Source: Maricaulis sp.
GTDB lineage: Bacteria > Pseudomonadota > Alphaproteobacteria > Caulobacterales > Maricaulaceae
Reading direction: 5' to 3'
Length of the DNA: 64,000 bases
NCBI GenBank assembly: GCA_017643585.1
Contig: JAEPND010000002.1
Coordinates: 212,898-276,897 of the forward strand
The notes under the pieces are model-generated. The model searched no databases. It was not told where the DNA came from and worked only from the letters and a program-made list of their open reading frames with translations. Numbering within the stretch: the stretch's first letter is position 1; each line of letters opens with the position of its first letter. This document shows positions 10,132 to 22,194 of the stretch, piece by piece. Both the position numbers and the translations under genes were made by a program.

Positions 10132-10160
10132 CTTATAGGCACCTCTTTTGAGTAATGCAA
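10132..10160 (-). promoter_or_regulatory. Promoter of rpsB-tsf
   Basis: On the minus strand a -35 TTGCAT (10155-10160) and a -10 TATAAG (10132-10137) are separated by exactly 17 bases. Transcription would start near 10125, about 105 bases before rpsB. It is the best housekeeping-type promoter match I noticed and lies in the gap after the downstream gene of dnaE. Confidence 0.75.
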
Positions 10161-10166
10161 GCAGGC

Positions 10167-10570
10167 TTATCCGGCTTTTCTGCTATCAATTATACAGGGG
10201 TGGGATGCGAGAAGCGCCAAGGCTTCTTTTGCGCGTTGGGAGAACGACCTCACCAGTCGCGAGTACCAGGTTCCGCCTCTCTGGACCGGTTGACGTTGCG
10301 TAAGGCGGTTGCGAGCAAACCGCAACCAGCTCACATCATCGACCCGGGTAACGATGACATTTGGCGACTGTATGGTATCAAGCTCGGCCCAGTCATTCTT
10401 GGCATAATGGTCAAAGCCCATTGCCTCTTCTCGGGTTTTCGCTTCCTCACGCGACGGTGCCAACAAGAAAGCGTGAGTATAGTATCCCAGCAACGGTGCC
10501 GATCCGTCAGCCTTGGGGACATGCAAATTGGTAAGGTTCAGCAGGACGTAGTAGGGCCTGAAAACCGACA

Positions 10571-10571
<1 letters not shown>
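10167..10571 (-). CDS. Conserved-type hypothetical protein after dnaE
   Basis: A 134-residue protein with no family I can name. It opens MSVFRPYYVLLNLTNLHVPK, has no signal peptide or membrane helix, and ends basic (QRGGTWYSRLVRSFSQRAK). Tyr and Trp are frequent. Its ATG overlaps the dnaE stop as TGATG, so it is very likely translated with dnaE. A GTG three bases upstream is also possible. Its stop falls just before the rpsB promoter. Confidence 0.7.
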
Positions 10572-14023
<3,452 letters not shown>

Positions 14024-14090
14024 GTGGGTCTCCTGAGTGATGGGGCCAGCGCCGGACCGCGGCGCGCGATTCCCCCGCAGACTAGCCCGA

Positions 14091-14186
14091 TCAGGACGCG
14101 CCTAAAATAGAGCCCCACATCGTAATCATCCAGGCGAAGCCGAGAATGGCAGTGGCAGCGGACATATCTTGAATCATGCGGCGCAT
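14091..14186 (-). CDS. 31-residue single-pass membrane peptide, candidate SOS peptide
   Basis: A short frame from ATG at 14186 to TGA at 14091 encodes [11 protein letters not shown], then a hydrophobic helix ([13 protein letters not shown]), ending GSILGAS. A strong GGGAG lies about seven bases before the ATG. Its promoter region has two LexA-type boxes. In Caulobacter the SOS-induced division inhibitor SidA is a 29-residue inner-membrane peptide acting on the divisome (established knowledge). Size, topology and LexA control fit a SidA-like role, but I cannot confirm sequence homology. It ends 67 bases before dnaE and could share its mRNA. A second in-frame ATG at 14177 is less well placed. 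Confidence 0.6.
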   Translation of the reverse strand: MRRMIQDMSAATAILGFAWMITMWGSILGAS

Positions 14187-14205
14187 AACGCTCTCCCGTT
14201 GTCGT

Positions 14206-14220
14206 GTTCTGTATTTGTTC
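14206..14220 (-). promoter_or_regulatory. LexA box 1 (GTTC-N7-GTTC)
   Basis: The plus strand reads GTTC, seven bases, GTTC, the direct-repeat LexA site of alphaproteobacteria. The right half (14217-14220) overlaps the putative -10 of the small membrane peptide gene, a position suited to repression. Confidence 0.75.
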
Positions 14221-14246
14221 TATTCCCGGAACACAGGGAGCGTCAA
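14217..14246 (-). promoter_or_regulatory. Promoter of the small membrane peptide (and possibly dnaE)
   Basis: A minus-strand -35 TTGACG (14241-14246) and -10 TAGAAC (14217-14222) are 18 bases apart. The -10 overlaps LexA box 1, and LexA box 2 lies just upstream of the -35. Transcription would begin about 20 bases before the ATG at 14186. Confidence 0.6.
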
Positions 14247-14264
14247 GAGGTGATTCGAATTTTT

Positions 14265-14279
14265 GTTCCAGATATGTTC
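14265..14279 (-). promoter_or_regulatory. LexA box 2 (GTTC-N7-GTTC)
   Basis: A second exact GTTC-N7-GTTC, centre-to-centre 59 bases from box 1 and five bases from the end of lolD. Two sites bracketing one promoter suggest cooperative or tight repression; this is inferred from spacing. Confidence 0.7.
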
Positions 14280-14283
14280 CGCC

Positions 14284-14973
14284 CTAGGCTTGCTGGAACG
14301 GGACCAGCTGTCCCTCGACCAGCGACACCACGCGGTCCATGCGTTCGGCCAGCTGGTGATTGTGGGTGGCCACCAAGGCTGCGGCACCACGGTCCTTCAC
14401 CGCGGACTGCAAGGCCGAGAACACGTTATCCGAGGTCGCCGGATCAAGATTGCCGGTAGGCTCATCGGCCAGCAGGACATGTGGCTGGTTGGCCAGCGCC
14501 CGTGCAATGGCCACCCGTTGTTGTTCCCCGCCGGACAATTGCGCGGGTGAATGTGTGAGGCGGTCCGCCAGGCCAAGCCCGGACAAGAGACTGGTTGCAT
14601 GCTCCCTCGCCTGTCGCTCCGATGCGCCCGCCACCAGCTGTGGCAGGACAACATTCTCCAGAGCATCAAACTCCGGCAGCAGGTGATGGAATTGATAGAC
14701 AAACCCCACTTCGCTGCGACGCAGGGCCGTGCGCTCGCGGTCGGACAGGTCGCGGGTTGCCGCGCCGCCAATGATCACATCGCCCCCATCGGGACGCTCG
14801 AGCAGGCCGGCGGCGTGGAGCAGCGAGGATTTGCCGGACCCGGACGGGCCGATCAGGCCGACGATCTCGCCCGGCTGCAGGCTGAGCGAAGCGCCCTTGA
14901 GCACGTCCAGCTGCCCCGCCTCGGTGACATAGGTGCGGTGAATATCCTGAAGGTCGAGAACGGGATCACACAT
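14284..14973 (-). CDS. lolD: Lipoprotein-releasing system ATP-binding protein LolD
   Basis: LolD is the ATPase that drives extraction of lipoproteins from the inner membrane to LolA. The 229-residue product has Walker [10 protein letters not shown] (about 42-50), the Q-loop region, the ABC signature [15 protein letters not shown], Walker [13 protein letters not shown] and a switch His in ATHNH. I chose ATG at 14973, which overlaps the lolC stop by eight bases. The in-frame extension to 15066 is Arg/Trp/Cys-rich, lies fully inside lolC and is not protein-like for this family. Confidence 0.96.
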   Translation of the reverse strand: MCDPVLDLQDIHRTYVTEAGQLDVLKGASLSLQPGEIVGLIGPSGSGKSSLLHAAGLLERPDGGDVIIGGAATRDLSDRERTALRRSEVGFVYQFHHLLPEFDALENVVLPQLVAGASERQAREHATSLLSGLGLADRLTHSPAQLSGGEQQRVAIARALANQPHVLLADEPTGNLDPATSDNVFSALQSAVKDRGAAALVATHNHQLAERMDRVVSLVEGQLVPFQQA

Positions 14974-16285
14974 AACGCAGCGCCTCCACCGGATCGAGCC
15001 GGGCAGCGCGCCAGGCGGGCGGCAGGGTGACCAGCAGCGACACCACCAGGCCAAAGGTCGAGACAAAGACCACCTCGCCCCAGTCCAGCTCGGCTGGCAC
15101 GCGATAGAGATAATACACGCTGGGATCCCAGACCTGGGCCCCCGCCGTCCAGGTGATGAAGTCCTGGATCGGTCCGATATTCACAACGAAGACAATGCCC
15201 AGCACGATGCCGGCAATTGTACCCAGCATGCCGATCGAAGCGCCCACGATCAGGAATATGCGAAGGATGGCACTCTGCGTCGTGCCCATGGTGCGCAGGA
15301 TGGCGATATCCCGGCTCTTGTTCTTCACCAGCATGACCAGGCCGGAAATGATGTTCAGCGCAGCAATGGCGATCACAATCGCCATGATCATGCGCATAGC
15401 TGTGCGCTCGAACTGGAGCGCGTTGAAATAACCCGGGTCCAGATAGGTGAAGTCATAAACCGGCACCGCATTGTCGACGGCCGCGGAGACGCTCTCCACA
15501 TAGCTCGGGGCGATGCTGTAATCCTCCAGCCGGACCTGGATCATGTCGTGCTGGCCCTCGCGGGAGAAGAAAAGCCGCCCCTGTTCCAGCGGCATGAAGG
15601 CCAGCGCATTGTCGATGGTCGACACGCCCGCCTTGAGAATGGCCCCGACATAATAGGTCTTGCGGCGCGGCGTCACACCGAACGGACCCGAGGCCCCCCG
15701 GGCCGACAGAAAGGTCACCGGATCGCCGACCTGGACCCGCAGCTGATTGGCCACGCCCTCTCCCAGGATGACGATATCGCCGCCATTGCGGCCAACGCCG
15801 AACTCGGACACATCACCGGCCGTGAGCCCGCGCCCGCTGGTTGGGTCATACGTCGCCTGCACCACCGCCATCTGCGCGAAATCCTCCGGCGCGACGGCCA
15901 GGATCTGGATAAAGGCCTCGCCGCCCTGCGTCGTGGCCATGACCTGGCCCTGGACGACCGGATTGGCGCTGACCACGCCGGGGATGTTTTCAATGCGCTC
16001 GACGGACTGTCCCACCCGCTCGTCATCCATCAGGCGCACATCCACATAGACATGCGGATGAAAGCCCAGGAGCTGGTTGTAAAGCTCGGTGCGAAACCCG
16101 TTCATGATCGACAGGATCGCGATCAGGCCTGTCACCGCCAGCATGATGCCCAGGAAGGAAATGATCGCGATCAGCGCCACCCCGCCATGCTTGCGCTTGG
16201 TGCGCAGATAGCGCCCCGCAATCATGAATTCATACGGGCTGAACGGCAATGCGCCAGACGTCTTGCCGGCGGCAGGATTATCCAT
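14966..16285 (-). CDS. lolC: Lipoprotein-releasing ABC transporter permease (LolC/LolE type)
   Basis: This inner-membrane permease pairs with LolD. The 439-residue product has an N-terminal membrane helix after [18 protein letters not shown], a large periplasmic MacB-like domain (about 50-265) and three C-terminal helices including the coupling segment near [19 protein letters not shown] at 16285 overlaps the proS stop by eight bases, and the region upstream in frame is proS-coding. Many alphaproteobacteria have a single permease gene instead of separate lolC and lolE, so the letter is conventional. Confidence 0.94.
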   Translation of the reverse strand: MDNPAAGKTSGALPFSPYEFMIAGRYLRTKRKHGGVALIAIISFLGIMLAVTGLIAILSIMNGFRTELYNQLLGFHPHVYVDVRLMDDERVGQSVERIENIPGVVSANPVVQGQVMATTQGGEAFIQILAVAPEDFAQMAVVQATYDPTSGRGLTAGDVSEFGVGRNGGDIVILGEGVANQLRVQVGDPVTFLSARGASGPFGVTPRRKTYYVGAILKAGVSTIDNALAFMPLEQGRLFFSREGQHDMIQVRLEDYSIAPSYVESVSAAVDNAVPVYDFTYLDPGYFNALQFERTAMRMIMAIVIAIAALNIISGLVMLVKNKSRDIAILRTMGTTQSAILRIFLIVGASIGMLGTIAGIVLGIVFVVNIGPIQDFITWTAGAQVWDPSVYYLYRVPAELDWGEVVFVSTFGLVVSLLVTLPPAWRAARLDPVEALRYV

Positions 16286-17612
16286 TCGAGAAGGCACCTT
16301 CTGCGAGACGGTTGACCGCGTCTTCCGGCGACATCTCATGCGTCTCGCCGGACCGACGGATCTTGACCTCAACCTTGTTCTCTTTAAGGCCGCGCGGACC
16401 GATCACCAGCTGATACGGCAGGCCGATCAGGTCTGCGGTCGCGAACTTGCCGCCCGGACGTTCCTTGGTGTCGTCGTAAAGCGGGTCGAGCCCGGCCGCT
16501 GACAGTTTGGCGTAGGCGTCCTCACAGGCCGCATCCGCCGCCTCGTCGCCGGCACGCAGGTTGAGAATGCCCACTCCGAACGGTGCTACGCTTTCCGGCC
16601 ATATACAGCCCTTCTCGTCGTGATGCGCCTCGATGATCGCGCCGAGAAGACGCGACACGCCAACACCATAGGAGCCCATGTGGACCGCGTGTTCCTTCTG
16701 GTCCTGGTGCATGACCATGGCCTTCATTGGCTCGGAATACTTGGTGCCGAAATAGAAGATGTGGCCCACTTCAATGCCGCGCGCCGACAGCTGGCGGTCG
16801 GCTGGCACCTTGGCGAATTCATCCGCGTCGTGCATTTCCTCGGTGGCGGCATAAAGCGCGGTGCGCTGGTCCACCAGCGGCTGCAGATCACCCTCGAAAT
16901 CCACATCCGCGCCCGGCACAGCCATTTCCACCAGGTCGGCATGACAGAAGACCTCGCTCTCGCCGGTTTCGGCCAGGACGATAAACTCGTGGGACAGGTC
17001 ACCCCCGATCGGACCGGTATCGGCCCGCATCGGCACCGCCTTGAGGCCCATGCGCGCAAACGTGTTGAGATAGGCCACGAACATGCGGTTATAGGAGTGG
17101 CGCGCCGCTGCCTCGTCGATATCGAAGGAATAGGTATCCTTCATCAGGAATTCGCGGCCGCGCATGACGCCGAAACGCGGACGGATCTCGTCGCGGAACT
17201 TCCACTGGATGTGGTAGAGCATTTTCGGCAGATCCTTGTAGGACCGGCAATAGGAGCGGAAGATCTCGGTGATCATCTCCTCATTGGTCGGCCCGAACAG
17301 CATCTCGCGCTCATGGCGGTCGGTGATGCGCAGCATCTCCTGGCCATAATCGTCATAACGACCGCTCTCCCGCCACAGATCGGCGGACTGGATGGTCGGC
17401 ATCAGCATTTCCACCGCACCGGCGCGGTTCTGCTCCTCGCGCACGATCTGCTCGACCTTCTTGAGCACTTTCATGCCCAGCGGCAGCCAGGAATAAATCC
17501 CCGCGGATTGCTGGCGGATCATGCCAGCGCGCAGCATCAGCTGGTGGGAAACGATCTGGGCGTCCGAAGGAGTTTCCTTCAGTACGGGCAGGAAATAGCG
17601 GGAAAGGCGCAT
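16278..17612 (-). CDS. proS: Prolyl-tRNA synthetase, short form
   Basis: ProRS charges tRNA-Pro. This is the 444-residue alphaproteobacterial form without the inserted editing domain that makes the E. coli enzyme about 570 residues. Class II motifs are visible: [25 protein letters not shown] (motif 1 region), [21 protein letters not shown] (motif 2) and the C-terminal [15 protein letters not shown] ATP-binding segment, followed by an anticodon-binding domain. Editing of Ala-tRNA-Pro would need a separate ProX/YbaK-type protein, not seen here. Start ATG at 17612. Confidence 0.97.
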   Translation of the reverse strand: MRLSRYFLPVLKETPSDAQIVSHQLMLRAGMIRQQSAGIYSWLPLGMKVLKKVEQIVREEQNRAGAVEMLMPTIQSADLWRESGRYDDYGQEMLRITDRHEREMLFGPTNEEMITEIFRSYCRSYKDLPKMLYHIQWKFRDEIRPRFGVMRGREFLMKDTYSFDIDEAAARHSYNRMFVAYLNTFARMGLKAVPMRADTGPIGGDLSHEFIVLAETGESEVFCHADLVEMAVPGADVDFEGDLQPLVDQRTALYAATEEMHDADEFAKVPADRQLSARGIEVGHIFYFGTKYSEPMKAMVMHQDQKEHAVHMGSYGVGVSRLLGAIIEAHHDEKGCIWPESVAPFGVGILNLRAGDEAADAACEDAYAKLSAAGLDPLYDDTKERPGGKFATADLIGLPYQLVIGPRGLKENKVEVKIRRSGETHEMSPEDAVNRLAEGAFSNG

Positions 17613-17644
17613 GGAAATTCGTCCAGTCAGGAAGGTTTGTGCCA

Positions 17645-17672
17645 GTTAGACGACTTCTGCGCGCCGTGACAA
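17645..17672 (-). promoter_or_regulatory. Possible promoter of proS-lolC-lolD
   Basis: A minus-strand TTGTCA (17667-17672) and TCTAAC (17645-17650) with a 16-base spacer lie 33 bases before proS. The remainder of the 178-base gap after the hydrolase gene holds one copy of a short repeat and nothing else I recognise. Confidence 0.35.
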
Positions 17673-17764
17673 GGAGCTGGAGGTGTCACTTGCACCTGGA
17701 GGGCGGGATTTGTATCGCGAGGACGTCATCCCGACGCGGGTTGGGGCGCGGATCACCTGTGCCC

Positions 17765-17783
17765 TTCAAACTGGGCCCTGATC
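17765..17783 (+). repeat. Short repeat, copy 1
   Basis: TTCAAACTGGGCCCTGATC on the plus strand. Eighteen of its 19 bases recur at 18839-18857 in the same orientation, so the two copies flank the hydrolase gene. Function unknown. Confidence 0.5.
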
Positions 17784-17790
17784 GCCGTTC

Positions 17791-18753
17791 TTATTGCGGG
17801 CGGGTGTCCAGCCAGGTGGTGAAATGCTCCAGCCAGTCATCGGCTGGCGTGCCGCGGCGATAACTGCCGAAACCATGGCCGCCCGAGGCGTAATAGTGAA
17901 ATTCCACGGGCGAGCCCGCCGCCTGCCAGGCCTCGATCAGCTGGAAGCCCTGGCCGGCGAAGAGGCTGTCATCAGCGGCGAGCGCCGAGAACAGGGGTGG
18001 CGGTGAGCTCGGCAGGTCCTCCACTGTCATCGGGCCGTAGATATAGCCGAGGAAGGCGGGCGAGACGTCGCCGGGATGGCGGGCCAGGCCGAGTGCTGTT
18101 ATGGCGCCGGCGGAAAAGCCCAGAATGCCGGTCTGATCGGGATCGATACCCCAATCACCGGCGCGATCCTGGATCATCTGCCAGGCGGTTTGCGCATCGG
18201 CAATGGCCAGGGCTTCGCCGCGGGCGCGGTCGAAATCCGCGAAGGGCAATTCGCCGGAGAAAAGCGCACCCATGTGGGCAGAGAATGCGCTCTCCGATTC
18301 CGGCGTGGTCATTGTGCGGTATTTCAGCAGGAAGACCGTATAGCCCTGTTCGACCAAAGGCTCTGCAATGCGATAGCCCTCATTGTCGATCGAGACGAAT
18401 TGGAAACCGCCGCCGGGGATCAGCAAGACGCTGCGGCCATTCGCGATCTCGGGATCGGGAAGGAGTGGCAAAAGCGTGGGCTGATTGACATTGCGCACCC
18501 ATCTTTCCTCGCCGAAATCCGACCAGATCTCGCTCGACGCCCCTGCCCGGTCGCCGGTCGGCAGGGCGATGGCACCGGCATCGATTTGCGGCTCTGTACG
18601 GCGGGTCATGGCAGGAGCATCCGTCTCGTCGGTGGTCTGGATAAGGGCAGCCCGGGCCGGGCCGGGCCCAAGAACCGCCGCGGCCGCAAGGGCCAGGCCC
18701 GCAAGGGCCGGCATCAGACGGGATCGGCAAGGCCGAAATCGAGTGGCTGTCAT
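17791..18753 (-). CDS. Secreted alpha/beta-hydrolase (acetyl-esterase-like)
   Basis: A 320-residue protein with a Sec signal peptide (about 1-35, ending GPGPARA). It has the alpha/beta-hydrolase oxyanion segment LIPGGGFQF, the nucleophile elbow GFSAG, and late Asp (LAADDS) and His (SGGHGFG) that complete a Ser-Asp-His triad. This pattern is typical of BD-FAE/xylan acetyl-esterase-like enzymes; the substrate cannot be read from sequence. I start at ATG 18753, since the longer frame begins with GTG at 18792 and adds a Cys-rich stretch before the signal peptide. It lies between proS and a tautomerase-like gene on the same strand. Confidence 0.85.
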   Translation of the reverse strand: MTATRFRPCRSRLMPALAGLALAAAAVLGPGPARAALIQTTDETDAPAMTRRTEPQIDAGAIALPTGDRAGASSEIWSDFGEERWVRNVNQPTLLPLLPDPEIANGRSVLLIPGGGFQFVSIDNEGYRIAEPLVEQGYTVFLLKYRTMTTPESESAFSAHMGALFSGELPFADFDRARGEALAIADAQTAWQMIQDRAGDWGIDPDQTGILGFSAGAITALGLARHPGDVSPAFLGYIYGPMTVEDLPSSPPPLFSALAADDSLFAGQGFQLIEAWQAAGSPVEFHYYASGGHGFGSYRRGTPADDWLEHFTTWLDTRPQ

Positions 18754-18838
18754 GACGCATCCAGACTGGCAAACACAATCAGGTCTGCGCACAGGAACAC
18801 ACAGGCCGCGTGTTCTGTCTAGATGGGGTGGGGAGAGT

Positions 18839-18857
18839 TTCGAACTGGGCCCTGATC
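18839..18857 (+). repeat. Short repeat, copy 2, joined to a hairpin
   Basis: TTCGAACTGGGCCCTGATC, 18 of 19 bases identical to the copy at 17765. Here CCCTGAT continues as CTTC then ATCAGGG, a perfect 7-bp hairpin (18851-18868) located after the stop of the tautomerase-like gene, so this copy may help end or stabilise that transcript. Confidence 0.5.
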
Positions 18858-18901
18858 TTCATCAGGGTGACGGTGGAATGCGAGCCAACGTCGGAGCCCC
18901 A

Positions 18902-19243
18902 CTACACCACCGTCTTCGCATAAACAGCACGGTCGATATCCACGACCTCCACGCTCGTGGACCGCGCTTGCCCTGGCATGTCACACAAGTTCGCCCTCAC
19001 ACGTTCGCTCAGATCGGCTTTCTGTTCGACCGTGCGGCCGGGCATGATGCGGAGCTGGACGTGGATGAAGGAGAAATTGTCCGAGCCATTGCGGGTCATC
19101 GAGGCCGGGTGGGAGCGGACCTTGATGTCTTCGGTGCCAAACAGCCCGCTCGCCTGCATACCGTCAAAGACGGCGTCGAGGAGCTCGGCTTCGCTGATAC
19201 CGATCTCGTTGAGTGGGGAGAATTCCACGATGGCGTGGGGCAT
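18902..19243 (-). CDS. 5-carboxymethyl-2-hydroxymuconate isomerase family (tautomerase superfamily)
   Basis: A 113-residue protein starting Met-Pro-His. In this superfamily the second residue, Pro, becomes the N-terminal catalytic base. The opening MPHAIVEFSPL and the central segment SFIHVQLRIMPGRTVEQKADLSERV fit the CHMI (HpaF-like) family of homoprotocatechuate breakdown. No other homoprotocatechuate genes are nearby, so the natural substrate is uncertain. Its start is three bases from the upstream gene's stop, in a minus-strand run with the DUF1467 and epimerase genes. Confidence 0.85.
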   Translation of the reverse strand: MPHAIVEFSPLNEIGISEAELLDAVFDGMQASGLFGTEDIKVRSHPASMTRNGSDNFSFIHVQLRIMPGRTVEQKADLSERVRANLCDMPGQARSTSVEVVDIDRAVYAKTVV

Positions 19244-19246
19244 GTC

Positions 19247-19738
19247 CTAATTCCCTTTCGGGTCAGGCTGGAAGTCCGGTGTGGGCAGACCGGCGCAGGG
19301 AAAGACCTCGAGCGGAAGCGCGAAGGGGCCGAGCACGGCGCCCTCGGGATGCGCCTCGGACACATCCAGGCTGATGGTGAAATAGGCCGCTCCGCGCGGA
19401 GCAATGGCCTCGCCTTCGACCGGACGGTCATCGAGCCGACCCGGGAGACGTTCACCCAGTTCGCCGTTTTCACCGACAAAGGCATGGCCGCCACCCGCCC
19501 AGCGCGGATCCCAGACCCGGGTCCGGCCCATCTCGCGCTGACGGCAGCTATAAAAGGTCCACAACTGGTGCGATCCGGGCGCGGTGGTGACATCGTTTTC
19601 AAAATAGGTGCGCTCGCCATAGGCCTCGATCACGGGCGTTTCCCCGGACAGGTCCGCCCAGATGAGTACGCCCTCGCGGGTCTGCGCTGGCTGGCTCTCG
19701 GCCAGCCACAGGCTGAGGATCAGGGCGAGCAGGCTCAT
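19247..19738 (-). CDS. Secreted hypothetical protein
   Basis: A 163-residue protein with a short signal peptide (MSLLALILSLWLAESQPA). The mature part has no membrane helix and two Cys residues (about 67 and 150) that could form a disulfide. Its centre (HQLWTFYSCRQREMGRTRVWDPRW) is aromatic and basic. I do not recognise the family. ATG at 19738 lies just after the stop of the DUF1467 gene; a GTG one codon upstream overlaps nothing useful. Confidence 0.7.
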   Translation of the reverse strand: MSLLALILSLWLAESQPAQTREGVLIWADLSGETPVIEAYGERTYFENDVTTAPGSHQLWTFYSCRQREMGRTRVWDPRWAGGGHAFVGENGELGERLPGRLDDRPVEGEAIAPRGAAYFTISLDVSEAHPEGAVLGPFALPLEVFPCAGLPTPDFQPDPKGN

Positions 19739-19741
19739 CAC

Positions 19742-20086
19742 CTAGCCCCAGCTGCCATCGCGCGGCAGGAATTCATCGATGACACCACTGACCGCGATGA
19801 GGAAATAGACGATCCAGACGATCGAGGTGATGACCGTCGTCCACCAGGCCTTCTTGGCCAGCATCGGCGTAACAGGCGCGCCCGGCTCGGAGCCTTCCTG
19901 GATGTCCCCGTTTTCCTGTTGCGAGCGCACGCCAACCGGCAGGGTCATGAACAGGACCAGCCACCAGGTGATCAGGAAGACCACCAGCCCGTTGACCAAG
20001 CCCACACCATCATCGCGCAGGAAAATCCGCGACAGCCACAACAGGCCGGCGATGGCGACGGGCGCGATCTGCAGATAGCGGTTCAT
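19742..20086 (-). CDS. DUF1467 family membrane protein
   Basis: A 114-residue inner-membrane protein with three hydrophobic segments (about 5-20, 28-50 and 84-104). Between the last two is the conserved loop LPVGVRSQQENGD ... PGAPVTPMLAKKA that marks DUF1467. The family is found next to mce and proS in many alphaproteobacteria; its function is unknown. Its ATG overlaps the mce stop as ATGA, so the two are translationally coupled. Confidence 0.88.
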   Translation of the reverse strand: MNRYLQIAPVAIAGLLWLSRIFLRDDGVGLVNGLVVFLITWWLVLFMTLPVGVRSQQENGDIQEGSEPGAPVTPMLAKKAWWTTVITSIVWIVYFLIAVSGVIDEFLPRDGSWG

Positions 20087-20502
20087 CAGGACGGCTCCTG
20101 CATCAGTTCGATCAGCTGGCCGTTGGAGTTTTTCGGGTGGATAAAGATCACCGGCACGCCATGCGCACCCAGATAGGGTTCACCGGTGCCCAATACCGTC
20201 GCACCGCGCTCAACCATCGCATCACGTGCCTCGATGATGTCCTTGACTTCAAAACACAAATGGTGCTGGCCGCCCTTGGGATTGCGTTCGAGGAATTTGT
20301 GCACCGGGCTGTCATCTCCGAGCGGCGACAACAGCTCGATCTCGGAGTTGTCCAGGTGCACAAAGGCGACCCGAACACCCAGTTGCGGGAAGTCCTTGGT
20401 CTCGGTGGCATCGGTGGCGCCATAGAGCTCGGCATAGGTCTGTTTGGCGGCCTCGATGTCCGGAACTGCGACACCGACATGGTTGAGACGTCCGATCTTC
20501 AT
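20086..20502 (-). CDS. mce: Methylmalonyl-CoA epimerase
   Basis: This enzyme interconverts (2S)- and (2R)-methylmalonyl-CoA in propionyl-CoA catabolism. The 138-residue VOC-fold protein has two beta-alpha-beta repeats, with metal ligands expected in LNHVGVAV (His8), GGQHHLCFEV and the C-terminal Glu of GQLIELMQ. KDFPQLGVRVAFVHL matches the family. Mutase genes are not in the window. It sits 24 bases after rnj, a conserved alphaproteobacterial order. Confidence 0.95.
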   Translation of the reverse strand: MKIGRLNHVGVAVPDIEAAKQTYAELYGATDATETKDFPQLGVRVAFVHLDNSEIELLSPLGDDSPVHKFLERNPKGGQHHLCFEVKDIIEARDAMVERGATVLGTGEPYLGAHGVPVIFIHPKNSNGQLIELMQEPS

Positions 20503-20526
20503 CCAAAACTCTCCTTCTTTGCCGCC

Positions 20527-22194
20527 TTATACGGGCAGAACCATCACTTCGACCTGTGGCTTCTTGCCCCAGATGGCATTGATTTCACGGCGCACGGCCA
20601 GGCGGATCTCTTCCTCGATCGCATCGGGGTCCTTGCGGGTGCGACGTCCCAGGCTGTCAAAGCGCTGTTCGGCAACATCTGCCAGCTGGTCGAGAATGGC
20701 CTCGATGGGCATTTTCTCGTCTTCCGCAACGCCAGACGCGCGCACATCAGGCCCGCCCACCAGCCGGCCCTGCTCGTCCACGGCCAGCGAGACCGCGATC
20801 AGGCCCGCGAAAGACAGGCGGCGGCGTTCACGCATGGAATTGGCATTGTCCGGCGTCAGGAATTTGCCATCAAGGTGCAGACGCCCGGCGGGAACCTCGT
20901 CAACGACAGCGCCGCTGCCGTCCGAGCGCAGCTCAACCATGTCGCCATTGCGCACCGTGATGGCATGGGGAACCTGGAGGGATTTGGCGAAATCAGCGTG
21001 TTCGAGCAGATGGCGCCGTTCGCCATGCACCGGGATCGCCACTTTCGGCTTGGCCCAGGCATACATCTGCGCCAGCTCGTCCCGGCAGGGATGGCCGGAG
21101 ACGTGGATCGGGCGTTCCTTCTCGGTGATGATATGCACACCGCGCTCGGCCAGCTGGTTCTGGAGATTGAAAATCCCCAGCTCATTGCCCGGAATGACAC
21201 GGCTGGAGAAAATGACCGTACTGCCCGGTCCCAGTGTCACATTGCGATGATTGCCGTCGGCAATGCGCGACAGCGCCGCGCGCGGCTCGCCCTGGGAACC
21301 GGTGCAGAGATAGAGGATCTTGTCGTCCGGGAAAAAGCCGGCCTCTTCCTCGGTGACGAAATCCTGGACATGCTGGAGCAGTCCCACGGACTTGGCCGCA
21401 GACGTCATGCGGTGCATGGAGCGACCGACCAGGCAGACGCGTCGGCCATTAGCCTCGGCGGCCTCGATAGCCGATTGCAGGCGCGCAACATTGGAAGCAA
21501 ATGCCGCGATGGCGACCTTGCCCTTGAGCTCGCCAACGACTTCGATCAACGCGTCCTTGACCCCGGCTTCGGAACCACTTTCACCGGCCGAGAAGACGTT
21601 GGTGCTGTCACACACCATGGCGAGGACGCCCTCCTCGCCCATGGCTTCCAGCGCTGCACTGTCGGTTTCCTCGCCGATCAGCGGATCAGGATCGATCTTC
21701 CAGTCACCTGTGTGCAGGATCAGACCTGCCGGCGTGCGGATGGCGAGGCCATTGGGTTCCGGGATGGAGTGGGTCAGCGTGACCAGCTGGATATCAAACG
21801 GGCCCAGCTCGAACCGGCTGTCGAGGCTGATCTCGTGCAGCTCGACCTCGTCCAGCAGGCCATGCTCGGCGAGGCGGTCGCGTACCAGATAGGCGGTGAA
21901 CGGCGTTGCATAGATCGGACAGCGCAGGCGTTTCCACAATTGCGCCACAGCGCCCATATGGTCCTCGTGCGCATGCGTCAGCACCATGCCGACCAGGTCG
22001 TCGGCACGTTCCTCGATGAACATCGGATCGGGCATGATCAGGTCGACGCCGGGCGTCGACAAATCGCCAAAGGTCACGCCGCAATCGACGATCACCCATT
22101 TGCGTTTTTCCTCCGGGCCATAGCCGTAGAGGTTGAGATTCATTCCGATTTCATCAGACCCGCCGAGCGGCAGGAAATAGACGCTGTCGCTCAC
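20527..22194 (-). CDS. rnj: Ribonuclease J
   Basis: RNase J is a metallo-beta-lactamase/beta-CASP nuclease with 5'-3' exo- and endonuclease activity, used in alphaproteobacterial RNA turnover. The 555-residue product has the zinc motif HAHEDH (about 74-79), the second-metal Asp in LHTGDWKID, the beta-CASP segment and the late [11 protein letters not shown] and PVHGERRHL motifs. It starts with GTG overlapping the coaX stop as GTGA. The C-terminal domain (about 450-555) is of normal length. Confidence 0.96.
   Translation of the reverse strand: MSDSVYFLPLGGSDEIGMNLNLYGYGPEEKRKWVIVDCGVTFGDLSTPGVDLIMPDPMFIEERADDLVGMVLTHAHEDHMGAVAQLWKRLRCPIYATPFTAYLVRDRLAEHGLLDEVELHEISLDSRFELGPFDIQLVTLTHSIPEPNGLAIRTPAGLILHTGDWKIDPDPLIGEETDSAALEAMGEEGVLAMVCDSTNVFSAGESGSEAGVKDALIEVVGELKGKVAIAAFASNVARLQSAIEAAEANGRRVCLVGRSMHRMTSAAKSVGLLQHVQDFVTEEEAGFFPDDKILYLCTGSQGEPRAALSRIADGNHRNVTLGPGSTVIFSSRVIPGNELGIFNLQNQLAERGVHIITEKERPIHVSGHPCRDELAQMYAWAKPKVAIPVHGERRHLLEHADFAKSLQVPHAITVRNGDMVELRSDGSGAVVDEVPAGRLHLDGKFLTPDNANSMRERRRLSFAGLIAVSLAVDEQGRLVGGPDVRASGVAEDEKMPIEAILDQLADVAEQRFDSLGRRTRKDPDAIEEEIRLAVRREINAIWGKKPQVEVMVLPV

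Noticed and set aside
10020-10160. N-terminal extension of S2
   Set aside because: The region has a promoter, stems and an untypical Arg/Cys-rich translation; S2 normally starts near the ATG at 10019.
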